A DNA stretch of 31,421 bases from a virus. The translations under genes were made by a program, and so were the position numbers. Under the pieces are notes generated by a model that saw only the letters and a list, made by a program, of their open reading frames with translations, was not told the DNA's origin and made no database searches. The stretch lies in the IMG/VR virus record IMGVR_UViG_3300044797_000047, positions 1 through 31,421 of that record. One strand, written 5' to 3'. Positions 15,995 to 23,773 of this stretch are shown one piece after another; the stretch's first letter is position 1, and each line of letters begins with the position of its first letter.

Positions 15995-16477
15995 TTACGA
16001 ATTACAAACTTGATCTATGAGCGTTAAAAAGGCATTAGCTGTATTTACAAAGTTCTGTAATTGTTTTACTTGGCTTGAAACAGCGTTAGCCAAATATGCT
16101 CTGCGATTATACGTATAGATCAGATTCTGAAGACCAGCTAAAGCTTTAATTGTTGCACCGCTCTCAGCTTGCGCAATAAATTGGCTGATCGTAGGGCATG
16201 TGGCATATGCTTGCATTGGACCAAGAACTACGTTGAGTTCTGCCTGAATCTTATTCTGAACTGCAGCTAATGTTTGAATTTCTAGCATGGCAAACTCATT
16301 CAAAAGATCAAGACGAGCAATCTGAGCACCCAAGGTTGCGATCGTAAGGTCAGCAGCAGCGATCTGTGTCTGTAAAAATGTTTTAAATGTTGCCTTAAGA
16401 ATTGGGTTATTACAAAGGATCTGTCTAATAAAATTGATAACACAAATACTAAGGGCGACGGTTGTTGATTGAGGCAT
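15995..16477 (-). CDS. Helical baseplate-region protein of unknown function (160 aa)
   Basis: Almost wholly alpha-helical by composition, with long amphipathic stretches such as AADLTIATLGAQIARLDLL and AMLEIQTLAAVQNKIQAEL. Four Cys are scattered (residues 12, 22, about 114, about 158). The N-terminal 20 residues are hydrophobic but are followed by CNNP and do not look like a clean signal peptide. The gene lies one base after the spike gene and 13 bases before the gp25-like gene, so a baseplate structural or assembly part is likely. No homologue recognised. Confidence 0.7.
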   Translation of the reverse strand: MPQSTTVALSICVINFIRQILCNNPILKATFKTFLQTQIAAADLTIATLGAQIARLDLLNEFAMLEIQTLAAVQNKIQAELNVVLGPMQAYATCPTISQFIAQAESGATIKALAGLQNLIYTYNRRAYLANAVSSQVKQLQNFVNTANAFLTLIDQVCNS

Positions 16478-16478
16478 A

Positions 16479-17564
16479 TTAATCTCCCGCCGTTACAGTA
16501 ACAGACGCAGTAGAAATTTTAGACGTAAGCGAAGGTGGTGCAATAGGTGATTGAGCCAAAAATGCTAATCCCAAAGCCCCTAATTGTGACTGTGTAACAG
16601 GACCGCCACCAGTAAGAGGAGCAATGCTTGTAAAAAAGGCTTGAATTGCAGTAATGAATTGCCAATACACAGGATCAATGGTTGAGTTAGAAATAGCTAA
16701 ATCGCCTAATCTTGCAACGCCTTGTCCTGTGCCACCATTAAGAGAAATAACTGGTGCCTGTAAGGATAGATCAACTGTCCCTTGGATGGAGACTGTTGTT
16801 CCATGTAGCGTTATATCTCCAACTGGGTCCATTGTTAAAAAAGCTAAGGGTGCACCGGTACCAAAAACGGTATTATTAAGAGAGATATTCCCAATGGTAT
16901 CCATTGTCAACTGAGCAATTGGAATACCAACATCAGTGGTAGGAATATTAATTTGGGTCGCTATCTGAAGCCCTTCTGTAAGCCCTGTTAAAGAGTTAGT
17001 TGTATAGTTAAAGGTGCTTTGAATGTTGTCTGTTCCAGTATTAGATTCAAAGTAGCCGTTATCTGCAGACAGGATAACCTCATGATCATCAGCAGTACCT
17101 TCACCGCCAATGATTAGACGTTCCCCCATTGATCCAGATTCAATCTGAGCAACCCCATTGTTCCCAAGGTACAAATGCGCACCAAAACCAGGTGTACTCT
17201 CTCCTGTCGGAGAAGAAGGGCCAGTTGCTTCCATAAAAATTTCACCATCTTGAATAGGATTAGCCCCATTAAGAATATCTTGACCTACATTCCCTGTAGA
17301 AGGTATAGCACCACGAAATTGATTGTTTGCTGTAACAAATGCGAATGGTTCACGAATAATCATCAAAATATAAGATTGATACATATCCAACTGAAGGACA
17401 AGCACAAGACTACCAAGCAACGGAGCACTCTGATCCTTTAAAGCGTTTCCAAGCTGTACACCGACTAGTTTCTGACCATTTGGAATCTCAATAACAGAAT
17501 ACTGTCTAGGAGTTGTAGGGTCTTTTGCTAAAATTTGCGCTTGAAAAATTCTATAACTGTTCAT
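16479..17564 (-). CDS. Central spike protein, gp5/gpV-like (361 aa)
   Basis: Residues 1-80 fit an OB-fold of spike proteins: VIEIPNGQKLVGVQLGN, then GSLVLVLQLDMYQSYILMIIREPF. Residues about 205-290 hold short beta repeats (IAQLTMDTIGNISLNNT, LAFLTMDPVGDITLHGT, VSIQGTVDLSLQAPVISLNG), the type that builds the trimeric beta-helix needle. The C-terminal 80 residues include a conserved-looking segment VARLGDLAISNSTIDPVYWQFI, common at the end of spike proteins. No lysozyme domain is present, unlike T4 gp5. Sits directly after the hub gene, as expected. Pierces the outer envelope on contraction. Confidence 0.85.
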   Translation of the reverse strand: MNSYRIFQAQILAKDPTTPRQYSVIEIPNGQKLVGVQLGNALKDQSAPLLGSLVLVLQLDMYQSYILMIIREPFAFVTANNQFRGAIPSTGNVGQDILNGANPIQDGEIFMEATGPSSPTGESTPGFGAHLYLGNNGVAQIESGSMGERLIIGGEGTADDHEVILSADNGYFESNTGTDNIQSTFNYTTNSLTGLTEGLQIATQINIPTTDVGIPIAQLTMDTIGNISLNNTVFGTGAPLAFLTMDPVGDITLHGTTVSIQGTVDLSLQAPVISLNGGTGQGVARLGDLAISNSTIDPVYWQFITAIQAFFTSIAPLTGGGPVTQSQLGALGLAFLAQSPIAPPSLTSKISTASVTVTAGD

Positions 17565-17566
17565 AA

Positions 17567-19873
17567 TTACGATCCTGACGAAGCAAATGAATTTTCAATA
17601 TCTGTAAGAACAGGAAGAAGATCTACATTGATATCAACAATTGCGTTTACGTTATTGTACACTGGAACTGCGTCACGTACATAAGATAAGGAAAAACTCA
17701 TCGTAGCAGTTCCTGTAACAGATACCTGCTTGCTTAACTCAACAACATATCCAAATTTATATTTTGATTCATCTATAAAAGTTTGCCCGACTTGAATTGT
17801 TGGATCTAAATCGCAGCTAATAGTACCTGACTTAAGCTTTGCATTAGAAAGAGCCATCAAATATTCAGCCCAACCAAAGATCCCTGTTGTCTTACTATTA
17901 TTCGTGTTGGTATTAGATAAAGAAGCAGTAGCGGCGTTTGGATTTGCAGCCGTTTCCATCTCTAATAAACCATTCTGGATAAGCAGTTTACCATCACAAT
18001 ATCCGAACTGCTGAAGCACTGAAATGGGAAGAATATTAGGCGAATATCCTGTAAGAATCTTACTTACTAAATTTTCTACTGTTTCCGTATAATTAGTCGC
18101 CATGATATTTAAATTACTGCTGCGTATCATAGAGATATCAGAACGTCCTGGTACTGACGCAGCCATATTATTATACTGAGGTGATCGAACTATGAATTGA
18201 CCGTTAGCTTGTTCATAGATCTCAACGAATGTGATTTTTCTAATTTGATCCAAAATCTCATACGGAGTTTGCAGTTCTGGACTGAAGGAAAGAAAGACGT
18301 TATCTAAAAATTGAAAATAGGCTTGCAAATTTTGAACGCTTGGATCTAGAAATACTGGACTTGTACTACCATAGTTTATAATCTGCCCACCAACATTTTG
18401 TGTAATCTGCTGAAATGAAGCAGGTGATACACCTGTGCTTGCATCACCAGATGTTGCAACAGAGGCTAAAGCATTTGCCTGACTAACGATGTTGTTTATA
18501 AAATCAACAGATGCAGGCACGGTTGATGGTTCAATATAAGCAAATGGTCTAAGTTTCATAACCGTAGACAATAAGTACGGTGGCAACGTAAACAAATTTG
18601 CAGGATATGAATTTCCAGCTATCAAGGAAGTAATATTATAAAAGCTGCTTCCTAATGGTGGCAGCGTTGGACCTGAAAATGGAGTTGAAGCTGCTGTAGG
18701 ATTAGCAACACCCAAAGGACTTGCAAAGAATCCTGCCTGAATACTAGTGGACGTGCTTAGGTTCGTTGAGTTTAAAGGATTGATAGGAGTTGAAGCTGCA
18801 GAGATAGCAGCATCAGTTGTTGTGTTAAAATCAATCTTATAAACAGTATCAAATAAACCCTGAATGATGCTTCCAATCGGTTGACCAGCATAGATGGTCT
18901 CGTAAGGAGAAACATCGTTTAAACCTGTAACCTGTCCTGCCTGATATAAAGCGTTTGCAAATAAGGACGTTTTAATAGCCCTACGGGTTGAGCCAAACAA
19001 GCGACTCCAACCATTGCCGCTGACAATAACCTTATCTACTTGGTTGATTGTACTTGATGTATTCTTCTTCATTACGAAGCCATTAAACTCATTGGAGAAT
19101 AAGGTCTGACCATTGGGCATTTTGGTCAATAGAACTGATTCCTGCTGCAAATAAGGGTCAACTGGATTCTGTAGCCCAACTGGAGGTACATCATTCGTTT
19201 GTACGTATGTAAAAAACTGAAGGGGATTGTTATTATTAGGCTGTAATTCGGCTACCCCAAAGGTACCCCAGATGTTTGTTATAGGAGTCTGATTTTTATA
19301 GATAAATAATGAGATAAAATCATACTCTTGAATTAAGTCACTAAGTCGCAATCCCGAAATTGTAGAAAGAACAGTAGTTAAGTTTGTATTCTGAACTGTA
19401 AGAGGACCAGGGGTTAAACCTCTGTTTGTCTTAGCCTGTAAAATAGGTCCTTCAAAATCTAAATTGTTATCAAACGTATTGGCATTCGTCTCATACGCAG
19501 CTAATAAATCAATTGAGTTAGACGAGTTGGAAAATGCAAGCCCTTTTGTCAACGTGCTTCCAGACAATGGCTGAACCTTTAAACTATTATTAATTGTTCC
19601 ATAACTCAATGCAAGGTCTTGTAAGGTAACGGACCACGAATAGGTTGTTTCATCAATGTTTTGCTGAAACGTGTAATCAGTAACGAACCTAGAGATATCA
19701 TACTTCGTAAAGTACTTAGTGTCATCTAAATCAATAGAATATGGAGTAAAGGTCGATAAAGAAAAATCCCCAGCAGTAGCAGCAGCTGACTGTTGAGTAA
19801 AAAATGGTGTGTATTTATAAAGAAAACACTTAATCAATAAGTATTCTTGACTTACCTGCGTGTTTTGTGTCAT
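17567..19873 (-). CDS. Baseplate hub protein, gp27/gpD-like (768 aa)
   Basis: Residues about 40-90 (YFTKYDISRFVTDYTFQQNIDETTYSW with SVTLQDLAL) match the entry strands of hub proteins. The C-terminal part (GTISCDLDPTIQVGQTFIDESK, YGYVVELSKQVSV-like strands, TATMSFSLSYVRD) fits the end of the hub barrel, where FGYVV-type strands recur. The middle is a large Asn/Thr/Pro-rich insertion, so the protein is about twice the length of gp27. Position between the small tail protein and the spike gene supports the call. It would bind the spike below and the tube above. Confidence 0.8.
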   Translation of the reverse strand: MTQNTQVSQEYLLIKCFLYKYTPFFTQQSAAATAGDFSLSTFTPYSIDLDDTKYFTKYDISRFVTDYTFQQNIDETTYSWSVTLQDLALSYGTINNSLKVQPLSGSTLTKGLAFSNSSNSIDLLAAYETNANTFDNNLDFEGPILQAKTNRGLTPGPLTVQNTNLTTVLSTISGLRLSDLIQEYDFISLFIYKNQTPITNIWGTFGVAELQPNNNNPLQFFTYVQTNDVPPVGLQNPVDPYLQQESVLLTKMPNGQTLFSNEFNGFVMKKNTSSTINQVDKVIVSGNGWSRLFGSTRRAIKTSLFANALYQAGQVTGLNDVSPYETIYAGQPIGSIIQGLFDTVYKIDFNTTTDAAISAASTPINPLNSTNLSTSTSIQAGFFASPLGVANPTAASTPFSGPTLPPLGSSFYNITSLIAGNSYPANLFTLPPYLLSTVMKLRPFAYIEPSTVPASVDFINNIVSQANALASVATSGDASTGVSPASFQQITQNVGGQIINYGSTSPVFLDPSVQNLQAYFQFLDNVFLSFSPELQTPYEILDQIRKITFVEIYEQANGQFIVRSPQYNNMAASVPGRSDISMIRSSNLNIMATNYTETVENLVSKILTGYSPNILPISVLQQFGYCDGKLLIQNGLLEMETAANPNAATASLSNTNTNNSKTTGIFGWAEYLMALSNAKLKSGTISCDLDPTIQVGQTFIDESKYKFGYVVELSKQVSVTGTATMSFSLSYVRDAVPVYNNVNAIVDINVDLLPVLTDIENSFASSGS

Positions 19874-19894
19874 TGTTTGAGCTCTCTTCTATTC

Positions 19895-20392
19895 TTAGAA
19901 TTTTTGTAACAGGTTGCTGATATTTGAGCTTGCCTTATTCAATGGGATATTTAAGATATTCTCTAATTGACCAATCGCACCCTCAACCAACCCGTTGTTC
20001 GTTGTAGAGATTGAGAAATCTTCAATATTAAATTGCTGACCAAAAAGCAACTGAAAGTTGATGGTGTATGTAAACTCATTCAAGTGACTTGTGGAAGCTT
20101 CTACGTCTAACAGTGTAAGAAAACCCTGATAGATCTGAGTTTTATAAAATAGAGTAGAAAGCTTATTATTTGATTCAAAATTTTGCTGCAGAAATAGAAG
20201 TTCCTGATAGGCTGTTGAACCGGCAGATGCACCAGTCATAATAAGCATCTCAGGTGCATTATACCAAATCTGGTACTGAACTCCGCCTTGTGTTGGAAGT
20301 GTACCGTATGAAACAGCCTTTGTAATCTTCATGTTTCGAGGATTTACATAAAAATTAATATCATTGAGACGAAGTGGGTAAATCGTTGCCAT
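19895..20392 (-). CDS. Tail tube/baseplate junction protein (165 aa)
   Basis: The N-terminus IYPLRLNDINFYVNPRNMKITK and following beta-rich sequence (QGGVQYQIWYNAPEML, KTQIYQGFLTLLDVEAS, NEFTYTINFQLLFG) fit the small tail proteins found between the tape measure and the hub in contractile tails. The C-terminal 40 residues are helical. Such proteins join the tube to the hub or stabilise the baseplate. I do not recognise the exact family. Confidence 0.65.
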   Translation of the reverse strand: MATIYPLRLNDINFYVNPRNMKITKAVSYGTLPTQGGVQYQIWYNAPEMLIMTGASAGSTAYQELLFLQQNFESNNKLSTLFYKTQIYQGFLTLLDVEASTSHLNEFTYTINFQLLFGQQFNIEDFSISTTNNGLVEGAIGQLENILNIPLNKASSNISNLLQKF

Positions 20393-20409
20393 TTAATTGT
20401 TCCTTAATT

Positions 20410-22137
20410 TTATATCATGTACTTCTTTGGATCATTATGCGGAGCAATATTCTTTGCAGTATAAGGATTCTGAACTGGTCCACCTTTTGGCGCGCCAAAA
20501 TATTTAGACAAAACTCCTTCAAGACGATTAAAAAACTCTTCAGTCCATTGTGCCATCTTTTGAATTGGAGATACAATTTCACTTAGGTGTTCCATACCCT
20601 CAATGCTTAATCGTTTCCCCCTCTTTGCCATTTCTTCGGTTTGCTTTGCAAAATCTTCAGCCTTTGTGCCACCAACTTTTCCTAAAGTAGAAGCCATCTT
20701 AAAAAATTGTGGAAGATCTTGTAACTGAATCCCTAATCCCATATCTTTATTTAGTTGATTAGCCATCATAATCTGTTCTAATGGATTTTTAGATTGACCA
20801 CCAACTTTCGTTAAAAAATTACCCATTAAAGCAAAAGGATTATTTATAGTTCCTTGGTTATTAGGACCAATTCCAACTGCAGGAGTGCCAAATAAATCTG
20901 ATACAGTTGGCATCTTACCATTAACAAATGTGGACATACCAAGGATTTTCTCAAGTGAAAGATTAGCTCCTGCACTTGCTACACCTAAAGTCATTCGAGT
21001 AGTTTCTGCTTCACTCTTTCCAATACCACGGAAAAAACTACCTACGGTATCAAGCACATTAGCTGCTACTGTTCCGTCATTAGTTATATTACGAAGGGCT
21101 TTCTGCATCTCTAATTGAGCAGAAATAGCATCAAGTTGCGTAATTTGAAGATCTTTAGAGGATTTAGCTGTCTGAAAAAATGTCTTTGATATATCTCTTT
21201 GTGACATACCTAAATTCTTAGTAGCATCAGTAAAAAGTTCCATCTCTTTAGAAGCATCAGGAAGAATATTAGCAAAAAGCCCTAAATTACCTGTGAGTCC
21301 TGAAGCCCCTGCTGTTGTTCCAGCTTGCCCTACCAATGTACGAGATTGAGCCATTCCAGTCAAAAGATCACGACGTTCAGAAGGACCCAAAGCAGCAATA
21401 CTTATCCCACCAAATACTCTATCGCTTAATGATTGAGCTGTCGCCTCAGCTCCAAATCCAGTTTGACTAAGTGGCCCTGCTCCAGCACCAGCAAGTTGTA
21501 ATCCTACTTTTATATTCTTTGATTTCTGAATCGTTGCCTCAAGAAGAGCTGCAACGATTGCACCTGGAATTGCAACCTCCGGTTCAGCAATAATATTTGC
21601 TGCACCAGATACTAAACCGCCGATTGGACCACCAATACGACTAGCAACATTCTGAACACCTTGTAAACTACGACCAAGAATTCCAGGACCTTTTGCATTA
21701 GCAGCGGCTTTTGCTTCGATATCTGAAATTTGTTTTGTTGCTTTAAGAGCTAAATCAAGTTTACCTCTAGAGATTGATTCAGATGAGGCTTTCTCAGCTT
21801 GCGCTCTTTGTTCAAAAGCAGCAATTTGAGCTTTTGTTTCCTCATTTACGCTATCAATGGCAGCTCGTTTTAATCGGTCAACATTAACACGGCGTTCATT
21901 TTCTTTATCACCAACTAGTTTATAAAATTGTTCTTGATCTTTTAAATTGTTTTTAATCGTGTTTTGAAAAGCTGAACCAAAGTTTTTAGCAACGCCATCC
22001 AATACCTTCTGTAGATCATTAAAAGCCTCAATAGCAGGTCTAACATTAACAGATACATCAGACTTAGCGTTCTGTTGAGAGAAAAATGGATTAGAAATAG
22101 GTTGCCCGTTAGGGCCTAATAAAGGAGAATCAGCCAA
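20410..22137 (-). CDS. Tape measure protein (575 aa)
   Basis: Long helical protein with coiled-coil regions (about 35-145, rich in Lys, Glu, Gln, Ala), a hydrophobic Gly/Ala/Ile segment at about 169-200 (GGPIGGLVSGAANII and following) that may enter the host membrane, and a Gly/Ala-rich middle. It lies right after the chaperone genes and a small membrane protein, the canonical tape-measure place. By the usual 1.5 angstrom per residue, 575 aa implies a tail of roughly 85 nm (inference). No peptidase or lysozyme domain is seen. Confidence 0.85.
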   Translation of the reverse strand: MADSPLLGPNGQPISNPFFSQQNAKSDVSVNVRPAIEAFNDLQKVLDGVAKNFGSAFQNTIKNNLKDQEQFYKLVGDKENERRVNVDRLKRAAIDSVNEETKAQIAAFEQRAQAEKASSESISRGKLDLALKATKQISDIEAKAAANAKGPGILGRSLQGVQNVASRIGGPIGGLVSGAANIIAEPEVAIPGAIVAALLEATIQKSKNIKVGLQLAGAGAGPLSQTGFGAEATAQSLSDRVFGGISIAALGPSERRDLLTGMAQSRTLVGQAGTTAGASGLTGNLGLFANILPDASKEMELFTDATKNLGMSQRDISKTFFQTAKSSKDLQITQLDAISAQLEMQKALRNITNDGTVAANVLDTVGSFFRGIGKSEAETTRMTLGVASAGANLSLEKILGMSTFVNGKMPTVSDLFGTPAVGIGPNNQGTINNPFALMGNFLTKVGGQSKNPLEQIMMANQLNKDMGLGIQLQDLPQFFKMASTLGKVGGTKAEDFAKQTEEMAKRGKRLSIEGMEHLSEIVSPIQKMAQWTEEFFNRLEGVLSKYFGAPKGGPVQNPYTAKNIAPHNDPKKYMI

Positions 22138-22186
22138 TGGAATTACCTCGGAATTGTACGACTAGGTTGGAATTATAAAATACTAA

Positions 22187-22357
22187 TTAAAAAACTTTGA
22201 AAACAAGACAAACAATATATGCAGAAAAGAGTGTACCTACTAAGCTAACAATCGATCTTAATCCTTTTTCACTTTCATGAATTTTCAAAAGATCACAAAG
22301 AAAGTAATTGAACGAAACTATTACTACGAACAAGATTCCAGCTAAGATATAACCCAT
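22187..22357 (-). CDS. Tiny membrane protein with two transmembrane segments (56 aa)
   Basis: The ATG at 22357 has an ideal GGAGG ribosome-binding site 7 bases upstream and a promoter above that. The product starts MGYILAGILFVVIVSFNYFL, has a short charged loop (KIHESEKGLR), then a second hydrophobic span (IVSLVGTLFSAYIVCLVF). Two-span proteins of this size include holins, but also many other small phage membrane proteins. Its place between the chaperone and tape-measure genes is unusual. Strong initiation signals make it a real gene in my view. Confidence 0.75.
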   Translation of the reverse strand: MGYILAGILFVVIVSFNYFLCDLLKIHESEKGLRSIVSLVGTLFSAYIVCLVFKVF

Positions 22358-22372
22358 ATTAATTACCTCCTT

Positions 22373-22409
22373 ATGATATAATTATATCATGGGTTGGTAA
22401 GAATGTACA
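22373..22409 (-). promoter_or_regulatory. Extended -10 promoter within an 18-bp perfect palindrome
   Basis: On the minus strand, TGTACA (22404-22409, 4 of 6 to consensus), a 17-bp spacer and TATAAT (22381-22386) with TGA before it, an extended -10. The -10 is centred in the perfect palindrome ATGATATAATTATATCAT (22373-22390), which could be an operator or bind a dimeric regulator. Drives the 56-aa membrane protein and probably the tape measure. Confidence 0.6.
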
Positions 22410-22427
22410 TGGGCCTTACGACCTATT

Positions 22428-23128
22428 TTAGGCCCGCTTAATAACGTCAAGCTCTGAGTAATGCTTTGGATCTTTCATTATCGCTTCGAGTTCTTGTGGT
22501 GTGTATTTATTCTTTAGATCTTTGGACATCTGGTCGTATATAACAGATTCTGTGCTTACAGTTATCTCAACCGGTTTTCTATCAAAGAGTGTCTGTGCAG
22601 CTATTGGATTTAAAAATCTGCAAAGTAGTTTAGTCTTCTCAAATTCTTCCTCTTCATCCTTAACGTGATTCATGAGAATCCATGTGTACTCAGCAGGAGA
22701 AAGTTCTTTAATAGCATCAGATTTTGGAGAGACATGGAGGGCTTTGGAAACAATCCAAAGATCGCGGAAGGGGATTAGCTCACTTTTTTTTTAAGTTCTT
22801 CTAGTGCAAGATCTTGTTCTTGTGCCATTTGATCGTAGCAGTTGTAGATTGCATTAAAAATTGGAGCCTGTAAGTCTTGAATAAATTTTTTAACAGTTGG
22901 CAAATCAACCTTCTCGCCATTAATAGAATCAATTGCATAGATAAGTAGAGCTTGTTGAAGAATGACAGCGCGAAGTGCATTGTCCATTCCTAATGGAGAG
23001 GTAGGTAGTTCGGCTAAGGCTTGCTGTTGCTGAAGAACAGACAAAGTGTGCATTGAAACTTTTAAATTATTAACTACGTCAAACTCGCGTTCAACTCGAT
23101 TCAGATTGCTAAAGCTTTTCAAATCCAT
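22428..23128 (-). CDS. Tail assembly chaperone, frameshifted long form (gpGT-like, about 233 aa)
   Basis: A -1 slip on the A9 run at 22784-22792 joins residues 1-115 of the short form to a second open frame that runs to 22428. The new frame reads SELIPFRDLWIVSKALHVSP right after the slip and has no stop before its end. The internal ATG at 22673 is not a likely true start: the frame continues upstream of it through a coherent sequence to the slip site. Long forms of this kind bind the tape measure while the G part binds tube subunits (known for lambda gpG/gpGT and P2 E/E+E'). Location between tube and tape measure is exactly that of the known pairs. Confidence 0.82.
22775..23128 (-). CDS. Tail assembly chaperone, short form (gpG-like, 117 aa)
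   Basis: Mostly helical acidic protein (VEREFDVVNNLKVSMHTLSV, ALRAVILQQALLIYAID, and a C-terminal ELKKKVS) with the size and place of gpG-type chaperones. It ends two codons after the A9 run used for frameshifting. It follows the tube gene and has its own promoter, so its dose may be set apart from the tube and sheath. AAGGAG precedes the ATG. Confidence 0.82.
   Translation of the reverse strand: MDLKSFSNLNRVEREFDVVNNLKVSMHTLSVLQQQQALAELPTSPLGMDNALRAVILQQALLIYAIDSINGEKVDLPTVKKFIQDLQAPIFNAIYNCYDQMAQEQDLALEELKKKVS
22784..22792 (-). other. Slippery A9 run for -1 ribosomal frameshifting
   Basis: The zero frame reads CTT AAA AAA AAA GTG AGC TAA on the minus strand. The phase A-AAA-AAA followed by G is a proven -1 slippery type (compare dnaX A-AAA-AAG). 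A stop lies two codons after the slip, as is usual for this switch. Confidence 0.8.
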
Positions 23129-23160
23129 TTTAAAACTCCTTATACTTATCTTTCACTTCT

Positions 23161-23189
23161 ATTATAGCATGTCTTTGCGTTCTATGCAA
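23161..23189 (-). promoter_or_regulatory. Extended -10 promoter before the tail chaperone gene
   Basis: On the minus strand, TTGCAT (23184-23189), a 17-bp spacer and TATAAT (23161-23166) with TGC before it. It lies in the 70-bp gap between tube and chaperone genes. The -35 matches only TTG, but the extended -10 is perfect. Confidence 0.65.
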
Positions 23190-23198
23190 CTATTCTTT

Positions 23199-23729
23199 TT
23201 ATGCTGGTTCGCCAATTACTGTAGAACCTGTATAACCAAAATCAACTGCTTCCATGACGCGAAGATCGCCACCATTGATATTATAGGTTGCACCTACGCT
23301 ATGGATCCAAACGCCTGTGAAGATTGTGGATTTTGTTGGTATACCTGAACCTGCTGGTGCAATTTCTTGCTTCAGGATACCGATAGGAGCATTATTATTT
23401 ACAATGTCATCACCTGTGATGCCAAGTGTTTCTAAAGCATCAGAAACATAGAGCATTACACGATCTGCGTGTAAAGAATACTCATCAACCGTGCGAGGAA
23501 GACGTTCAACTGGTTTACCCTGTTGATCGCTATCCAATTCAAATCGAAAGTCTGTGTTTCGACGTTGTGTTTGAGTAAATGATTGTACCGCACCAATCTT
23601 TGCACTCTGTGTAGCTAGAGCCAAGAGAGCTGCTGGGTTATTCAGAGTTGTTGCATTCAAGCTCTGAGGTAAAACGAATAATGATACGCTAGTAGAAAGC
23701 CTTGCAGTTGTATTTCCAAGTTCAGCCAT
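23199..23729 (-). CDS. Tail tube protein (176 aa)
   Basis: Size and place (directly after the sheath gene, before the chaperone) are those of contractile-tail tube proteins. The sequence is beta-rich with a conserved-looking core: NTDFRFELDSDQQGKPVERLP, HADRVMLYVSDALETLG, and a final strand set VGATYNINGGDLRVMEAVDFGYTG. AAGGAGA lies before the ATG. Forms stacked hexamers inside the sheath. No inserted domains, unlike the sheath and baseplate proteins. Confidence 0.85.
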   Translation of the reverse strand: MAELGNTTARLSTSVSLFVLPQSLNATTLNNPAALLALATQSAKIGAVQSFTQTQRRNTDFRFELDSDQQGKPVERLPRTVDEYSLHADRVMLYVSDALETLGITGDDIVNNNAPIGILKQEIAPAGSGIPTKSTIFTGVWIHSVGATYNINGGDLRVMEAVDFGYTGSTVIGEPA

Positions 23730-23773
23730 TGTGATTCTCCTTAAATTTCCTAAATTTCTTTTTAGCTAATATC

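Noticed and set aside
22428-22673. Stand-alone 81-aa gene starting at the ATG at 22673
   Set aside because: The frame extends upstream without stop to the A9 slip site and no strong ribosome-binding site precedes the ATG, so it is better read as the frameshifted end of the chaperone.
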